A DNA stretch of 64,000 nucleotides from Macrothele yani (taxonomy: Eukaryota; Arthropoda; Arachnida; Araneae; Macrothelidae): positions 121,353,922 to 121,417,921 of the forward strand of contig CM077001.1 in NCBI GenBank assembly GCA_039090855.1, given 5' to 3'. Under the pieces are notes generated by a model. The model made no database searches. It was not told the origin of the DNA and saw nothing but the letters and a program-made list of their open reading frames with translations. The first letter of the stretch is position 1; the number at the start of each line of letters is the position of its first letter. Below are positions 22,919 through 33,436 of this stretch, in pieces. Both the position numbers and the translations under genes were made by a program.

Positions 22919-22922
22919 TTAA

Positions 22923-23290
22923 AGGAGCAATTCTTGTATCAATGTAAATTTTATTTTGAAAACGGCTCTAAGGATTTTGATGAAAGACCTTAACCTACCG
23001 TTTTCTGGTACTAGAAATCGATTTATCTTGATCTCGACTTTAGGAAAATTCGTTTAGTGGGTTAAATAACCACCCCGAATTACCACGTTTTTAGTGTCAT
23101 GGCGTCGTTCCATTAGTGTTACCCATGCTTAGAAATCTTATGACGTCACAAGCTCGCGATTGAAATGTTGGCGCGCGGTCACGCCATCTGTTTCATTACG
23201 TCACGCGTTGTGTGTGAATCCTATTAAAGTTTTATGACGTCACACTCTTTCGAGCAGATGGTCGCGATTCCCATCTGCCTCATTACGTCA
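22923..23290. other. no gene; repeated CRE-like palindromes
   Basis: Unassigned DNA containing TGACGTCA at 23141-23148 and 23235-23242. A direct repeat CATTACGTCACGCGTTGTGTG occurs at about 23195 and 23281. Regulatory meaning is not supported in this repeat context. Confidence 0.4.
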
Positions 23291-23966
23291 CGCGTTGTGT
23301 GCGTATGACCGTCCGCACGATAACTTGCGTAACAATCGTTCGATTTCGATGAATTTTCGTATGTGGTACCCTATTTAAAGTGAACGAAATGGGGTCAAAG
23401 GTCAGGACATAGAAGCGGGATCCATTACACCGCTCTTATGCGTCATAACTAACGTAAAAAAGGTTCGATATCGTTGAAATTTTAGTATGTGGTCGAGGAC
23501 CACCTGGGGACAAACCCTATTGAAAATGGGCGAAATGGTGTCAGAGGTCAGGACATAGGAGCGGAATAACTTCCATCGCCATTATACGTCATAACTTACG
23601 TAAAAATGCTTCGACTTGGATGAAATGTTAGTATGTTGTAGGGGCCTGCCTGGAAACGAATCCTATTGAAAATGGGCGAAATGGGGTCAAAGGTTAAGAC
23701 ACAGGAGCGGGATCTATTCCATAGCCTTTATGCATCATAACTTACGTAAAAATGCTTCTATTGCGACAAAACTTTATCATGTTATTTCGGAGTTATACCG
23801 AACCTGTTCTGTTGAATATCATCGAAATGGGGTCAAAGGTCAGGGCACAGGACCGAGATTTATTCCACAGCCATTATTCTCATAACTTGAGTAATGATTT
23901 CTGGTATGTTGGAAAGCGTATTATAATCAATGCATTGCATGATTTTACTAACTTATTTTTCATGTG
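23290..23966 (+). repeat. 146-bp minisatellite, about 4.5 units (element Z)
   Basis: Landmarks GGTCAGGACATAG, GGTCAGGACATAGGA, GGTTAAGACACAGGA and GGTCAGGGCACAGGA occur about 146 bp apart (23397-23850). Each is followed by CATAACTTACGTAAAAATG-like sequence. The last unit runs into TTTCTGGTATGTTGGAAAGC and ATTGCATGATTTTACTAAC, a border also found at 56935-57000. Confidence 0.85.
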
Positions 23967-24301
23967 ATTTTAGAACTCAATAACAAATTTTCATCTCGTG
24001 CTCAGACGGGTTGTGTTGTTTTTGGAGTACATTTCACCTGTTTTAAAGATAACTGAAAGTCATTGTGAGTTAAATAAAAGAAAAAACAAGTTGCAAAGCA
24101 TTTTGTTACATCGAAAAATCAGGATGAAAAATGCTTAATTTGTGAAAAGTCCTCCTACAGAAAAAAAATAATATTACAAACCTATTCAGAAAAATAATAA
24201 GCTCCAACAGAAAATAAAATGACCAAATCACTCGTGTTAATGACAATAAAAAAATTTTCAACGTCGCGGAATTCGTTTTACGATGTACGTGACGTAGACT
24301 G

Positions 24302-24385
24302 TCGAGCCCTTGTGGCTCAGTGGTTAAAGGCGCGAGTGTTACTTGTTGAACCAGCTCCAACGTCAAGGGTTCGGTCCTGACCTTA
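24302..24385 (+). repeat. tRNA-derived SINE-like sequence, third family
   Basis: GAGCCCTTGTGGCTCAGTGG holds an A box, and AAGGGTTCGGTCCTGACC a B box about 50 nt on. The arms do not fold as a clean tRNA. A similar but weaker B-box stretch occurs on the other strand near 27530. Confidence 0.5.
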
Positions 24386-24419
24386 GGGTAAGGATTAGCT
24401 GGGGTAAATGCTGAAAAGT

Positions 24420-24635
24420 ACAGGGTTGTCGATTTCAGTTTAAATACGGAAAAACCTGAAATGGGCTTTTCTGAAATAAACGGAATTTCTGTCTACGGGA
24501 AATCTGTGAAAATACAGAAGTTAAAATAAACGGGCGCTTTCTGAAAAAGACAGATACCTACCGACAACATAGCTGCACGTTACTTTCAGAAATTTTCCGT
24601 GAATTCACACCATTTATTTTTTATAGTGTATGCGA
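24420..24635 (+). repeat. dispersed repeat X, right end of locus 1
   Basis: Contains ACCTACCGACAACATAGCTG and ends GTGAATTCACACCATTT..TATAGTGTA. A matching right end is at 42415-42515, and an inverted version at 27261-27520. With 18250-18870 it may bracket one X element swollen by insertions. Confidence 0.6.
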
Positions 24636-25617
24636 GAGGCATGTTCGAGAAGCAGGTTACGTAGAATGCAGGTTATTCAGAGAATCGCAAATTGTAGAGA
24701 TGTTACGCAGATTTTTTTGAAAAAATGTTCCACTGATTTACGTATAACGATTTATGTGTGTGGAGATTACTGCATGAAATGAAGCCAACGAGTTCACATT
24801 CCGCTAAAAGTTTATCTTCATGTTTCAAAGCTAAGTGATGACACACTAAACAGGGAGCTAAAGTAAGTCGACTTGCTGATTCATTTCCTGGCCGCACTGA
24901 ATTTTATTTTGAAATTTGATATGCAGGGGTCGGAGAGAATATTATGAACACTACGCTCAGAGACGTGACTTTCAATGCAGCTGCGTACGTCGCAATACGC
25001 AAAGGTATCCATCACTTTTTGGTTGTAATAGCTTTGTTTAGAACCTCAAGGTATTGTTTAAGTGCATTTAAAGGGTCTTGTTGTGTTTTTTAAGAGCATT
25101 TAAAGTGTCTTTCCGGGTGACGAATAAATGGGCGACCTAACAGACTTTGAAAGAGAGCTAATTGTTGGTGGCCGGATTGGTGCCTCCGTGACAACAGTCG
25201 CCTGGGTGGTGACGTCATCGAGAACTACTGCGTCTGGAGTCATGACTAAGGTGACCAGATATTGAAACACTGATTTGAGGACAAAAGGGCGTGGCGTCCC
25301 CAAATCGGCGGTTCATTTGGGAACACATATGTACTGAAAATAAATATGCAAATCTTTTTGTCACAAAACTGCATTGCTTCAATAACTGTGATATTACATA
25401 TGAAAATTTGTGTCTGAAAAGGATATATCTTGTAGAATGTTGGTAATTTGTATTGACAAAGTAGAACTATGATGGCGAGAACATGTTAGCAAAAGTGAAA
25501 TGATTTACCTTAAGTATATGTGCCGAATTAAAATCAAGCTGCACACAAAAGTAATTGCATGGCGAATTTTTCATTTTGACAAAGTTTTATAAGAAGTTAG
25601 TACAGTCGAAATTTGAC

Positions 25618-26040
25618 CGTTCCAGTGGTGCAGTGTCCTAGTGTTGGCCACTGACGATTCGTACAAGTTTGTACGGGTTCGAGTCTCGAATGAGGCATGG
25701 GTGGTGTCATTTTTTTTATTGGAGGTTTAACGACCACCATGAGCAAATCAATGGGCTATAAGCAGTCGCACGTCCCTAATTTAGGGTCACTGGTTTCAGG
25801 GAAGGGAGAGAGCCAGTGCCGTAGGACAAACACAACATCCATGCTTCGCCGGGATCCGAACCCGGACCCCGTTCGGACGAATGATCAGAGGCCATCGCCT
25901 AGACCACTGCGGTGGTGTCTTTGTCTTACAGCACTTTCGCTCTTTCTTGCCTAGAACGAATTTCTCCAAATTGGAGACAGGTGACTACTTACAGTCTTTA
26001 GAGTTGCTCACGGTGGTCGTTAAACTCTAAAAGAAGAAAA
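25618..26040 (+). mobile_element. old SINE-A copy split by a younger SINE-A
   Basis: Plus-oriented and diverged. The head runs TCCAGTGGTGCAGTGTCCTA to GGGTTCGAGTCTCGAATGAG up to 25708. The body resumes at 25920 with TTTGTCTTACAGCACTTTCG and ends GAGTTGCTCACGGTGGTCGT then TAAACTC and a short A tail near 26040. Confidence 0.85.
25709..25910 (-). mobile_element. SINE-A copy inserted inside another SINE-A
   Basis: Well preserved, minus orientation, head truncated. It is flanked by identical GGTGGTGTC at 25700-25708 and 25911-25919, which is sequence of the older SINE. Confidence 0.93.
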
Positions 26041-27260
26041 AAATACAGTCAAAATTTGTTTTCACAAAAAGCATGTTGGAAAATTAGTGCAAACAAAAAT
26101 TATTTTTAAAAACATTTTTCATTAGAAATCTAACGAACTAATGAGAAAGTAGAAATTCGAGGACATTTGAGGGCAAATATCAAAATTTGAGATCAGTTTC
26201 CGTCCCCAAAGGCATGAGACGTTTCTGGGGACAGTAAACTAAATTCGAGGACTGCCCTCAAGAATTGGGGACTTCTGGTCAGCTTAGTCATGACAGCATA
26301 CGGTGTTCGGGGCGAACCTTGTCTGCGAAACACAAAAGCGACCGGAAAACGACCCTGAGTGATAGAGACAGGAGAGCATTAAAGAGGATTGCTACCCATA
26401 GTAAGAAGACAACAGTACCGAAAATTAGTGCGGAGCTCAATCTGCATCTTCAGACGCCAGTATCAACGAAAACAGTACTCAGGGAACTGCATAAACAAGT
26501 TATTCATGGCAGAGCTGCTATTACAAAACCTCTGGTGACCCGGGTGAATACACAACGGCGACGGCAGTGGTGCCAGAAACATACAACTTGGACTGCCGAT
26601 GCATGGAAGCTTATAATGTGGTCGGATGAATCCATATTCATACTATTCTCCACCGCAGGACGTGTTTACGTGTGGAGAACACCGTCAGAAGCGTACAACC
26701 CAGACTGTCTGCTTCCAACATTGCAGCATGGTGGTCGTTCTGTCATTTTTTGTGCTGTCATATTGTGGTTTTCAGCAGGTCCCGTGATCACCTTGAAATG
26801 ACGAACGACTGGCAGGGCGTATGAAACCATTTTGGCCAACCAAGTCCATCCAATGGCTCAGGCATTGTTTCCTGCAGGGGATGCCATCTATCAAGATGAT
26901 AACGCCCCAATTCACAGAGCTCAGAATGTCCAATCATGGTTTGAAAAATATGAGGACGAACTTTTACCTTCCTTGGCCTCCCCAGTCACCACATCCTCGA
27001 GCCACTGTGGTCTGCGTTGGAAAACAGGGTAAGATCCCGTTATCCTCCTTCTGCATCTCTCAAGGACTTGAAGCAGTTTCTGCATGAAGAATGGTATAAC
27101 ATCCCACTAACCACCATTCAGGATATGTATGCGCCCATTCGAAGGTGGATTCAGGCGGTTTTGAATGTCAAATGTAGCCCCACAACCTACTAGGTACGTA
27201 AAACCCTTTTTTCCTAAGTGTTCACATTATTCTGTCCAACCCCTGCATGCTTAGGTCGTA

Positions 27261-27520
27261 GGTAACTATATTCTGAAAAGTAAGTGACGTGAATTTGTGG
27301 AAAATTCCTGAAAATATCATGTAGCAAAGTTGTCGGTAGGGGTCTGTCTTTAGATGAAATTTCCTTTTTTAAAAATTCCCGTTTCTTCAAACTTTAGCAT
27401 TTTGACAGAATTTCCGTTGTCAGTAATTTTTTAGAAAAATTTATTTCGGGTTTTTCAGTATTTATACGGAAATTCCACAAAAACTTCGATTTCTACTTTT
27501 TTCAGCTGATTTACGAAAGC
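27261..27520 (-). repeat. dispersed repeat X end, inverted relative to 24420-24635
   Basis: Reverse complement shares ACCTACCGACAACTTTGC and GAATTTTCCACAAATTCACG with the X right end. It thus forms an inverted pair around Tc1 F. Confidence 0.6.
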
Positions 27521-27975
27521 CCTCCCGTTGCATAGTGGGTTTCGAACCACCCACCTTTCGCACACAAACTACTAGTGGGCAGGGCCGGATTAAGGCCTTA
27601 GTGGGTCCGTAGGCTGAGATATTTGAGTGGGCCCCAAGGCTAAGACACCTGAGTGGTACTCCAAAGAACTTATGTTGGGGAATATCTTGGACTTTTTAAT
27701 ACTTTAGCATTGTACACTTTTCTTAGCGCATCTCTTTTATTTTGCAATGTGAAGCCACTTGGGTCTTCTACTATTAACGGTTCCAACGCAAACTGGGAGG
27801 TATGGGTGAATGGTAGTGAAAAAGCTGAAACTGTCTGTCTCGCTGACTCCTCTGTACACAACGACATGAGACCTTTACCCTTGGTGAGTCACTGCCTTTG
27901 AAATCTGTGCTCTGTTTCTGACCAAGTGGAAACAATACGAGAAGAAATTAAAACTATTTTATAACCCCCCCCCCT

Positions 27976-28155
27976 TGTAACGTACCAGGAGATGTGACGT
28001 ACCTGCCAGAAGGACGCACACGACATAAAGGCAGATAGAAATCAGAATAAAACGTCCGCTTAGCTCAATTGGTAGAGTGACTTATTCCGGAGTGAGGGGA
28101 TCCGGGTTCGAATCCTGGCGTGGACAGAAATGACTGAGATATTTACTTCGTTATA
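27976..28155 (+). mobile_element. tRNA-bearing LTR remnant (Helenus-type), locus 1
   Basis: A complete LTR of 163 bp (27993-28155) starts TGTGACGTACCTGCCAG and ends ACTTCGTTATA. A 13-bp stub of a second LTR (TGTAACGTACCAG, 27976-27988) and GAGA, the expected end of a purine tract, precede it. The four-base CCCT flanks the whole at 27972-27975 and 28156-28159. Inside lies a tRNA-like sequence (28054-28127) with A box TTAGCTCAATTGGTAGAG and B box GGGTTCGAATCCTGG. The LTR also contains a TATA-like GACATAAAGG. Confidence 0.8.
28054..28127 (+). repeat. tRNA-like sequence within an LTR
   Basis: Acceptor halves GTCCGCT and CGTGGAC pair at six of seven positions. The D arm GCTC/GAGT, an anticodon-like arm CTTAT/GTGAG and T arm CCGGG/CCTGG can be drawn. 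The anticodon loop is one base short, so a working tRNA is unlikely. Promoter boxes for RNA polymerase III look usable. Confidence 0.7.
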
Positions 28156-28739
28156 CCCTCTCTCTCTCTATCTACCTATTATTTACCCTGTTGCAAATAC
28201 GAGAAAAGATATGACGCGCTTCGCAGCAGTCGAATGGTTAAAGTCCACCCAATAGAGGAGGAGAAAGAATTACTTTGAAATTCTCGTTGCATCGAGCGCG
28301 TGGTCAATCGCGTGAACTCACGCACGCTAAGTGGAGACAGAACTCATAATGACGTGTTTTTGTTGTTGTTCATTATCAGCTGCCATGTTTGCAAGCCATA
28401 ATAAGTGATCCCGTTAGTTCTGTGTATCCCGTTAGTTCTGTGTATATTCTATTATGTTATTTTTATTAAATATTTAGTCCTTTTCTCTAACTCAGGATGC
28501 AGTTATTTAAGCTGAGTATCGTTCATGCATCCATTAGTTATTCTTTTCCGAAGTCGTGTGTCTGCCATTGGAGCGAAGCGCTACTTGCTTCCGAAAGGCT
28601 TCAACGTTAAAGTCTAGATTTTTTCGTATCACATATAATTATCAAACATCCAATGTACCCAGGCATGCCTCCTGGGTTGGGCAGGGTGGGCCTCAAGGCT
28701 ATAGCCCCTAATACCCCCTAATCCGGCCCTACTGGTGGG

Positions 28740-29340
28740 GTGCAATAGTCATTTTATTTTATATTGGAGCTTAGTATATTTCTGAATACGTTTGTAATAA
28801 TTATATTTTTTCTGAGTTGGCCTCGTCATACAAATTACATGGTCTTTTCGTCGTGATTTTCCTAAGCAACAAAATGCTTTGGAACTCGAGATCTTTTAGA
28901 ACTGACGATGATGTTCAATTATCTTTGAGGACAGATGAAATGCACTGTTTTACAGCGTTATTTCACAAATCTCCGAAATATAAAATTTACTCTTCATAGC
29001 TATAATAGCTTTTGTCTTAAAACGGCCCTGCAGCATAATTGTAAACGGGTCAAAAAGTTTGGACCCGGCCGCCACATAATTGGACCCGACACGGACAACT
29101 CTGCTTAGAACTATAAATTTAAATTCGAAACCCAATTTATAATTATACATAATCGTATACATATATAAAAAATTAGTGCCACCTGTTTTGTTGCTGGGGA
29201 AACAGCTTCAATAAAATTTTTATTTATTTTTCAAAAAATAGAAATTTTATTGAAAATCTTAATTTTCAATAACATTTTTATTGAAAATCAAGATTTTTAA
29301 AGAAACAACTGATTACTAGTCAGCGATATTTTAAAAAATG
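28740..29340. other. no gene; partial similarity to repeat X
   Basis: The stretch about 28850-28990 (CAACAAAATGCTTTGGAACT, CAATTATCTTTGAGGACAG) matches 40310-40440 inside X locus 2. An AT-rich palindromic patch lies at 29225-29295. No coding motif. Confidence 0.5.
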
Positions 29341-29389
29341 ACACCACAGACGAATACTTACATTCTTTAGAACAAAAAAAACAACAACA

Positions 29390-30545
29390 ACCCGAAATCA
29401 GTACTTTGTGGGGCCGCCTTTGTTTTTTTATGACGGACAAAATACGATGTGGCATGCTCTCAATGAAGGATTTGCAGAAGTCACTTGAAATGTCTTTGCA
29501 CCACATGTGCTTTATCGCCTCAATCAAAGTTTGGTAATTTGAAGGCTGTTTTTCTGCAGCCTTGTCTTTTAAAATGGCCACACATTTTCGATGGGGAAAG
29601 ATTGTGCATCTGTATACATTTGTATATGAGGTAATAGCTTCTCGCGTAACATTTCCACATAAAAAGGACTAGTCATAGTAGTGCCTGTAGGCAAAAAGGA
29701 TAATGAAGAGGTACCGGATGCTGACATAGCACCACATATCACCTGTCTAGGCGGATGTCTCACGGTGCTATATAGCGATGCATCTTTCATTTAACCTTTT
29801 TCCTTTTGGTCGTCGACGTCGAACATGTGCGTCACGTGATTCAAATTGACGCACAGTTGATTCATCGGAAAAAACAAACAAACTTGGCTCCAGTTTTTAG
29901 CAGTCCACAATTGATGACGCTTCCCAAATTGGAGTCTCTTCTTTTTGATAACAGAGGTTAGTCTAAGTTTATGTGCAGGTTTTTTTTTTTGATTGGAGGT
30001 TTAACGACCACCGTGAGCAACTGAATGTGCTATAAGCAGTCGCCCGTCCCTAATAGGGTCACTGGTTCCAGCGAAGGGAGAGAGCCAGTGCCGTAAGACA
30101 AACACAACATCCGTGCCTCACCGGGATTCGAACCCGGACCCCGTTCGGACGAATGATCAGAGGCCATCGCTTAGACCACTGCGCCACCGGGGCGGCATGG
30201 GCAGGTTCATAAGACTTTAATCCAAAATCATTGCGAAGACGACGGAAACAGTGCTGATACTAGTATCAGACCCTTTTGAATGTAGAAAGGCCTTGATTTT
30301 CTTGAACGAACTCCTCGGAGAACGCAAAACAATTCGCCTTATGGTATTGTCATCACGTGAGGTTGTTTTCCTTGGACGTCCACTTCTTTTTCGGTCGCTA
30401 AATTCATCTATATCTCGATATTTTATGATCGTGTTATGAATAGCAGTCTTGCTCACATTCACTTTTCTTCTTATCTCCCATTCGGGGTATACTTCATGAT
30501 ATAAAGTCAGTATTTGCGCCCTCTGAGTAATACTTAAATTTAGCC
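29390..30545 (-). pseudogene. Tc1-like transposase with catalytic-core deletion and SINE insertion
   Basis: The N-terminal part (30217-30545) reads SITQRAQILTLYHEVYPEWE, NVSKTAIHNTIIKYRD, then SGRPRKTTSRDDNTIRRIV. After the SINE, KDASLYSTVRHPPRQVICGA and LLPHIQMYTDAQSFPIENVW follow (29569-29790). The run TDAQSFPIENVW joins the start of the second catalytic block directly to the glutamate block: about 35 residues between them, including the DN motif context, are gone. The C-terminus MPHRILSVIKKQRRPHK is readable. Confidence 0.85.
29982..30196 (-). mobile_element. SINE-A copy inside Tc1 G
   Basis: Minus-oriented, intact head GCCGCCCCGGTGGCGCAGTG and poly-T. Flanked by ATGTGCAGGTT (29971-29981) and ATGGGCAGGTT (30197-30207), one mismatch. 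The body lacks a few bases (AATAGGGTCAC for AATTTAGGGTCAC). Confidence 0.93.
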
Positions 30546-30769
30546 ATTTTTCGCTATGTAGAAAATACGCACAAAACCAAACCCCTCAGCATGAAAACCA
30601 GAAGCAAACTGATGCTCGCACGCTTCTCCTAACTCTCTCAACATCTGCCGCTGTAGGATGATGCAACAGTGACAGAAAGTTGAGTAATACAGACAGTAGC
30701 TGACACAATCGCGGCGGCAGAAATCTTCGAATACCAACAGGTCGTCTTAAACTTTTGCAAATAACTGTA

Positions 30770-31655
30770 GATATCTCTACTTAATACATATTTGTTTCTT
30801 TCATTGCTTCACATGTATCGGCAACTACAGTATACGTCACTACGTTTTTTTATTTTTTTTATTTTACGTGTACGTTATTGCATTCGTCTTTTTCTATCAA
30901 TTCTTAAAATTCTGATTTTACAAGCACGCGGATTGAACGAGCAAAAGTGCTACTCCCGTTATGCTCGCTATTAGCAAGTTCGATATGTATTATTATTATT
31001 TTTTTCTGTCATTATTATTTACCTTTTTATGATTTCAATGTTCTTAACTCATTAACAACAATTACCGTGACCAAACTTAATGGGAAAAATAAAACGAGAA
31101 ATGCAAAGATTTCAAAGCCTATTTATGCTCCAAAACAAAATTGCATTTTCTTGACATCTTGACTCGTATTTAAATAACTCTTCCTATGAATATTTTAACT
31201 AAATAATTAACGAGGTTTTGCAACACCCCAGTATCTTTGTGGTAATCATGCTAATTTCCACTCGAGAAAATTGATTTCCTTCAAATCCTTGAACTTATTT
31301 CACAGATAAGCAACTGAAAACAGCAAAGGTAGTGAAGTGTCGAGGTTTCGAGTGAGTAACAGTTTTTTACTTACGTGTTCATCATTTTTTTTTTGTTCCT
31401 TTTTCTATCGGCAGCGTAAGATCACAAAACGAATCTGTTGTTCTATCACATGCCATCACATCACAGACAAACACATTCCAGAAAAGAAAATCATTTATAA
31501 TCTTCAAAATAATTTTCCTCTATTCAGACACTTCTCGAAAGGAACGACAACTGTAGACAGCAGAACAAAAGATTCCGGAAATTAAGATGCAGCGGACAAC
31601 GATTGAAGTGTAGAAAGCATGCTTTGAACACAGAAAAAGAAAGAAAAAAATATGT
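30770..31655. other. no gene recognised
   Basis: AT-rich with TTA/ATT-rich patches near 30984-31002. Frames are short and without motifs. Confidence 0.5.
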
Positions 31656-31661
31656 ATATAA

Positions 31662-32536
31662 GTTATAATGAGAATTGTGTGAGGAATACCAACATAAGCG
31701 CTTGTATTTTTCACTGCCTCTTCTTTTCGTGCCACCCCTATAACACCTTCCAGGAACACATAAAATAAATCATTCCAATCGGCGAGTTTTGGTGAAAGAT
31801 TTTTCTAACCTCCCGTCACGAATGTTAATAAATGGGAAGAAAAATTGAGGAGAGAAAAAAAGAAAAGAAAAATAGAATCATTAAGGCACAGCCATTAGCT
31901 CTTTTATGAAGTGAAATGCTTTGGGTGCAAGCTGTATTTATGAAAAATGGCTTTAAGGAGCCTTCGTTTTTAAAACGAGTTAACGCCTTTTATTTCATCT
32001 TTCAAGGATTCCGAACCAAAATCACTGATAGAGGAGAACCAGTAGCACTTGCGATTTTTTTTTCCAGGTTGTATTGGAAAATTGAACACAGAGGAGTTAG
32101 CTGAAAAGGTTAAGAAACTATTAGGTACCCAGAGGTCATGCGAAAAGCGCATCCTATTGGAAGATTGCGTAGAAAATAAAAATATAATGAATGAAATGAA
32201 ATTACACCCCTTCAATTAAATCTCCGTCCTTTTTAATGACTAGTATCTAGCGACTCGGCAAGTCCATTATGACCGTTATCGGGTTTTCAGCGCTGAGGTG
32301 TCGGATGTCTCGGGGTCGCTTCACCTCAATTTTTCTTCCCATTTATTAACATTCGTGACGAGAGATGAAAGAGTTCTGGTCTGTTGTGATAGCCTTTTAG
32401 ATAAGACTGGTTTTTTTTGTTGTTTTTTTTAAGCTCTCAAATACACCAGATTGCTTTGTTGTTCATTCCAGGTGAAGAAATGAAGCGGAGTCAACCTTCA
32501 CCAAAAATGTCCACCAGTTGCAATTCTCATTATAAC
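31662..32536. repeat. foldback-type element with two nested inverted blocks
   Basis: GTTATAATGAGAATTG (31662-31677) is the exact reverse complement of 32521-32536. The 37-bp block 31814-31850 (CGTCACGAATGTTAATAAAT onward) is the exact reverse complement of 32324-32360. The blocks nest concentrically, suggesting one palindromic element, partly eroded. Confidence 0.7.
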
Positions 32537-33050
32537 AAATGTACTACTACAGATTTCGGAACTTTTATCTGCGAGAACCAACTAAGTTATTAGTAGAGTT
32601 AAAAGTCTCTGTAACAAACGTTGGAGGGGACATGGATTTTGATGCAATTGACTGTTTTTGATTTTGGACCGATAAGATATACTTGTAGTTATAGCATTGA
32701 ACAGTACGTACCGTGATGTGCAAAAGTTTCGCATCACTGCAGAAACCGCGAATTTTTAAGTTTAACTATTTTTTTAACTAACTAATTTTCATATTTAGTT
32801 CATCGTTTATATGTCATTAGATACGAAATTTAATGGAGATTTCAAAAATATCTTAGTTTTTCCTGTAGCTACTTCTGTTTTTAAGATATGACATAAAATA
32901 TGGGGTTTGACAAACATCAAAATTCACGTTAGCTGCGTATCAGTTGTTACAGCCAATCATAGACATTCTTTTACCTGACTGGCTGCTTCCTAATGCTATC
33001 CCAACCCTACTCCGGCCGTTATAAGGGTTGACGCAGAGATACTAGAGCAT

Positions 33051-33371
33051 TGGGGCCGCGGGTGGCCTAGTGGGCAACGTTCGTGACTCCCACGGAGAAA
33101 CCTCAGGTTCGATCCTAGCCAGGTACGAACGCTCGAACCACTAAATATCCGCCGTGAGTCGGATGGGCACGTTAAGTCGTCGGACCTCGGGTACTAGCCC
33201 TCGGTAATAAATAAGGGCGTCTTCATCCCCCTTTCTACCTCGCTTCCGTGTCACTTTCCTATCGGGCACTCTAGCCCAAATATCCCAACTTTGTATTTCT
33301 AAGGGTTGTTTAAGACCTGGGATCAGACACTGCCTTCCTAAAATCCTCTACATATGATCTGATCTGATCTG
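33051..33371 (+). mobile_element. SINE-B copy 1, inside Tc1 H
   Basis: The head GGGCCGCGGGTGGCCTAGTG contains an A box (GTGGCCTAGTGGGC), and CAGGTTCGATCCTAGCC is the B box. A roughly 230-bp body follows (CCTCTACATATGATC near the end), and the tail is (TGATC)n instead of poly-A. ACTAGAG repeats at 33041-33047 and 33372-33378 are the likely target duplication. Confidence 0.85.
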
Positions 33372-33436
33372 ACTAGAGTAGTGGTCAATACTTCTTGTTG
33401 TTATTAGGGTATAATTTGTGTACGTTCTTAATAATA

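Larger units (their letters stand above)
25247..26286. mobile_element. hAT-type non-autonomous element
   Basis: Terminal inverted repeats TAAGGTGACCAG (25247) and the complement of TAAGCTGACCAG (ending 26286). It is flanked by identical 8-bp GTCATGAC at 25239-25246 and 26287-26294, as expected of hAT. Interior G-rich subterminal motifs (GAGGACA, GGGGAC) repeat near both ends. No transposase; it carries two SINEs. Confidence 0.88.
25128..27193 (+). pseudogene. Tc1 transposase split by an insertion
   Basis: Exon-like left part 25128-25246 encodes MGDLTDFERELIVGGRIGAS and the first helix-turn-helix, ending SGVMT. It resumes after 26294 with AYGVRGEPCLRNTK, LSDRDRRALKRIATHSKKTT, ELHKQVIHGRAAI, IMWSDESIFILFSTAGRVYV and then, after frameshifts, QDDNAPIHRAQNVQSWFEKY. 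It ends VLNVKCSPTTY. The glutamate block is garbled around 26980-27010. The break is insertion, not an intron: the GTCATGAC target site lies in the codons for VMT. Confidence 0.9.
24922..27247 (+). mobile_element. Tc1 family F, interrupted by a hAT-type element
   Basis: Ends TGCAGGGGTCGGAGAGAATA and the complement of TGCAGGGGTTGGACAGAATA at 27228-27247; TA at 24920-24921 on the left, changed to TG on the right. Removing the 1048-bp insertion (25247-26294, which includes one copy of the target duplication) leaves about 1.28 kb, the normal Tc1 size. Confidence 0.9.
27580..28731. mobile_element. hAT-type non-autonomous element
   Basis: Ends CAGGGCCGGATTAAGGC (27580) and the complement of TAGGGCCGGATTAGGGG (ending 28731). 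They are flanked by CTAGTGGG (27572-27579) and CTGGTGGG (28732-28739), an 8-bp target duplication with one mismatch. No transposase; it contains the tRNA-bearing LTR remnant. Confidence 0.85.
29350..30767 (-). mobile_element. Tc1-like element G, SINE-disrupted, one end missing
   Basis: The 5' end (right side on the plus strand) has GTCGTCTTAAACTTTTGCAA..AACTG before TA (30768-30769). The other terminal repeat was not found. SINE-A lies inside at 29982-30196. Confidence 0.75.

Noticed and set aside
23141..23242. TGACGTCA motifs as functional CRE promoter elements
   Set aside because: They occur inside repeated DNA with no adjacent gene; similar words occur within Tc1 copies.
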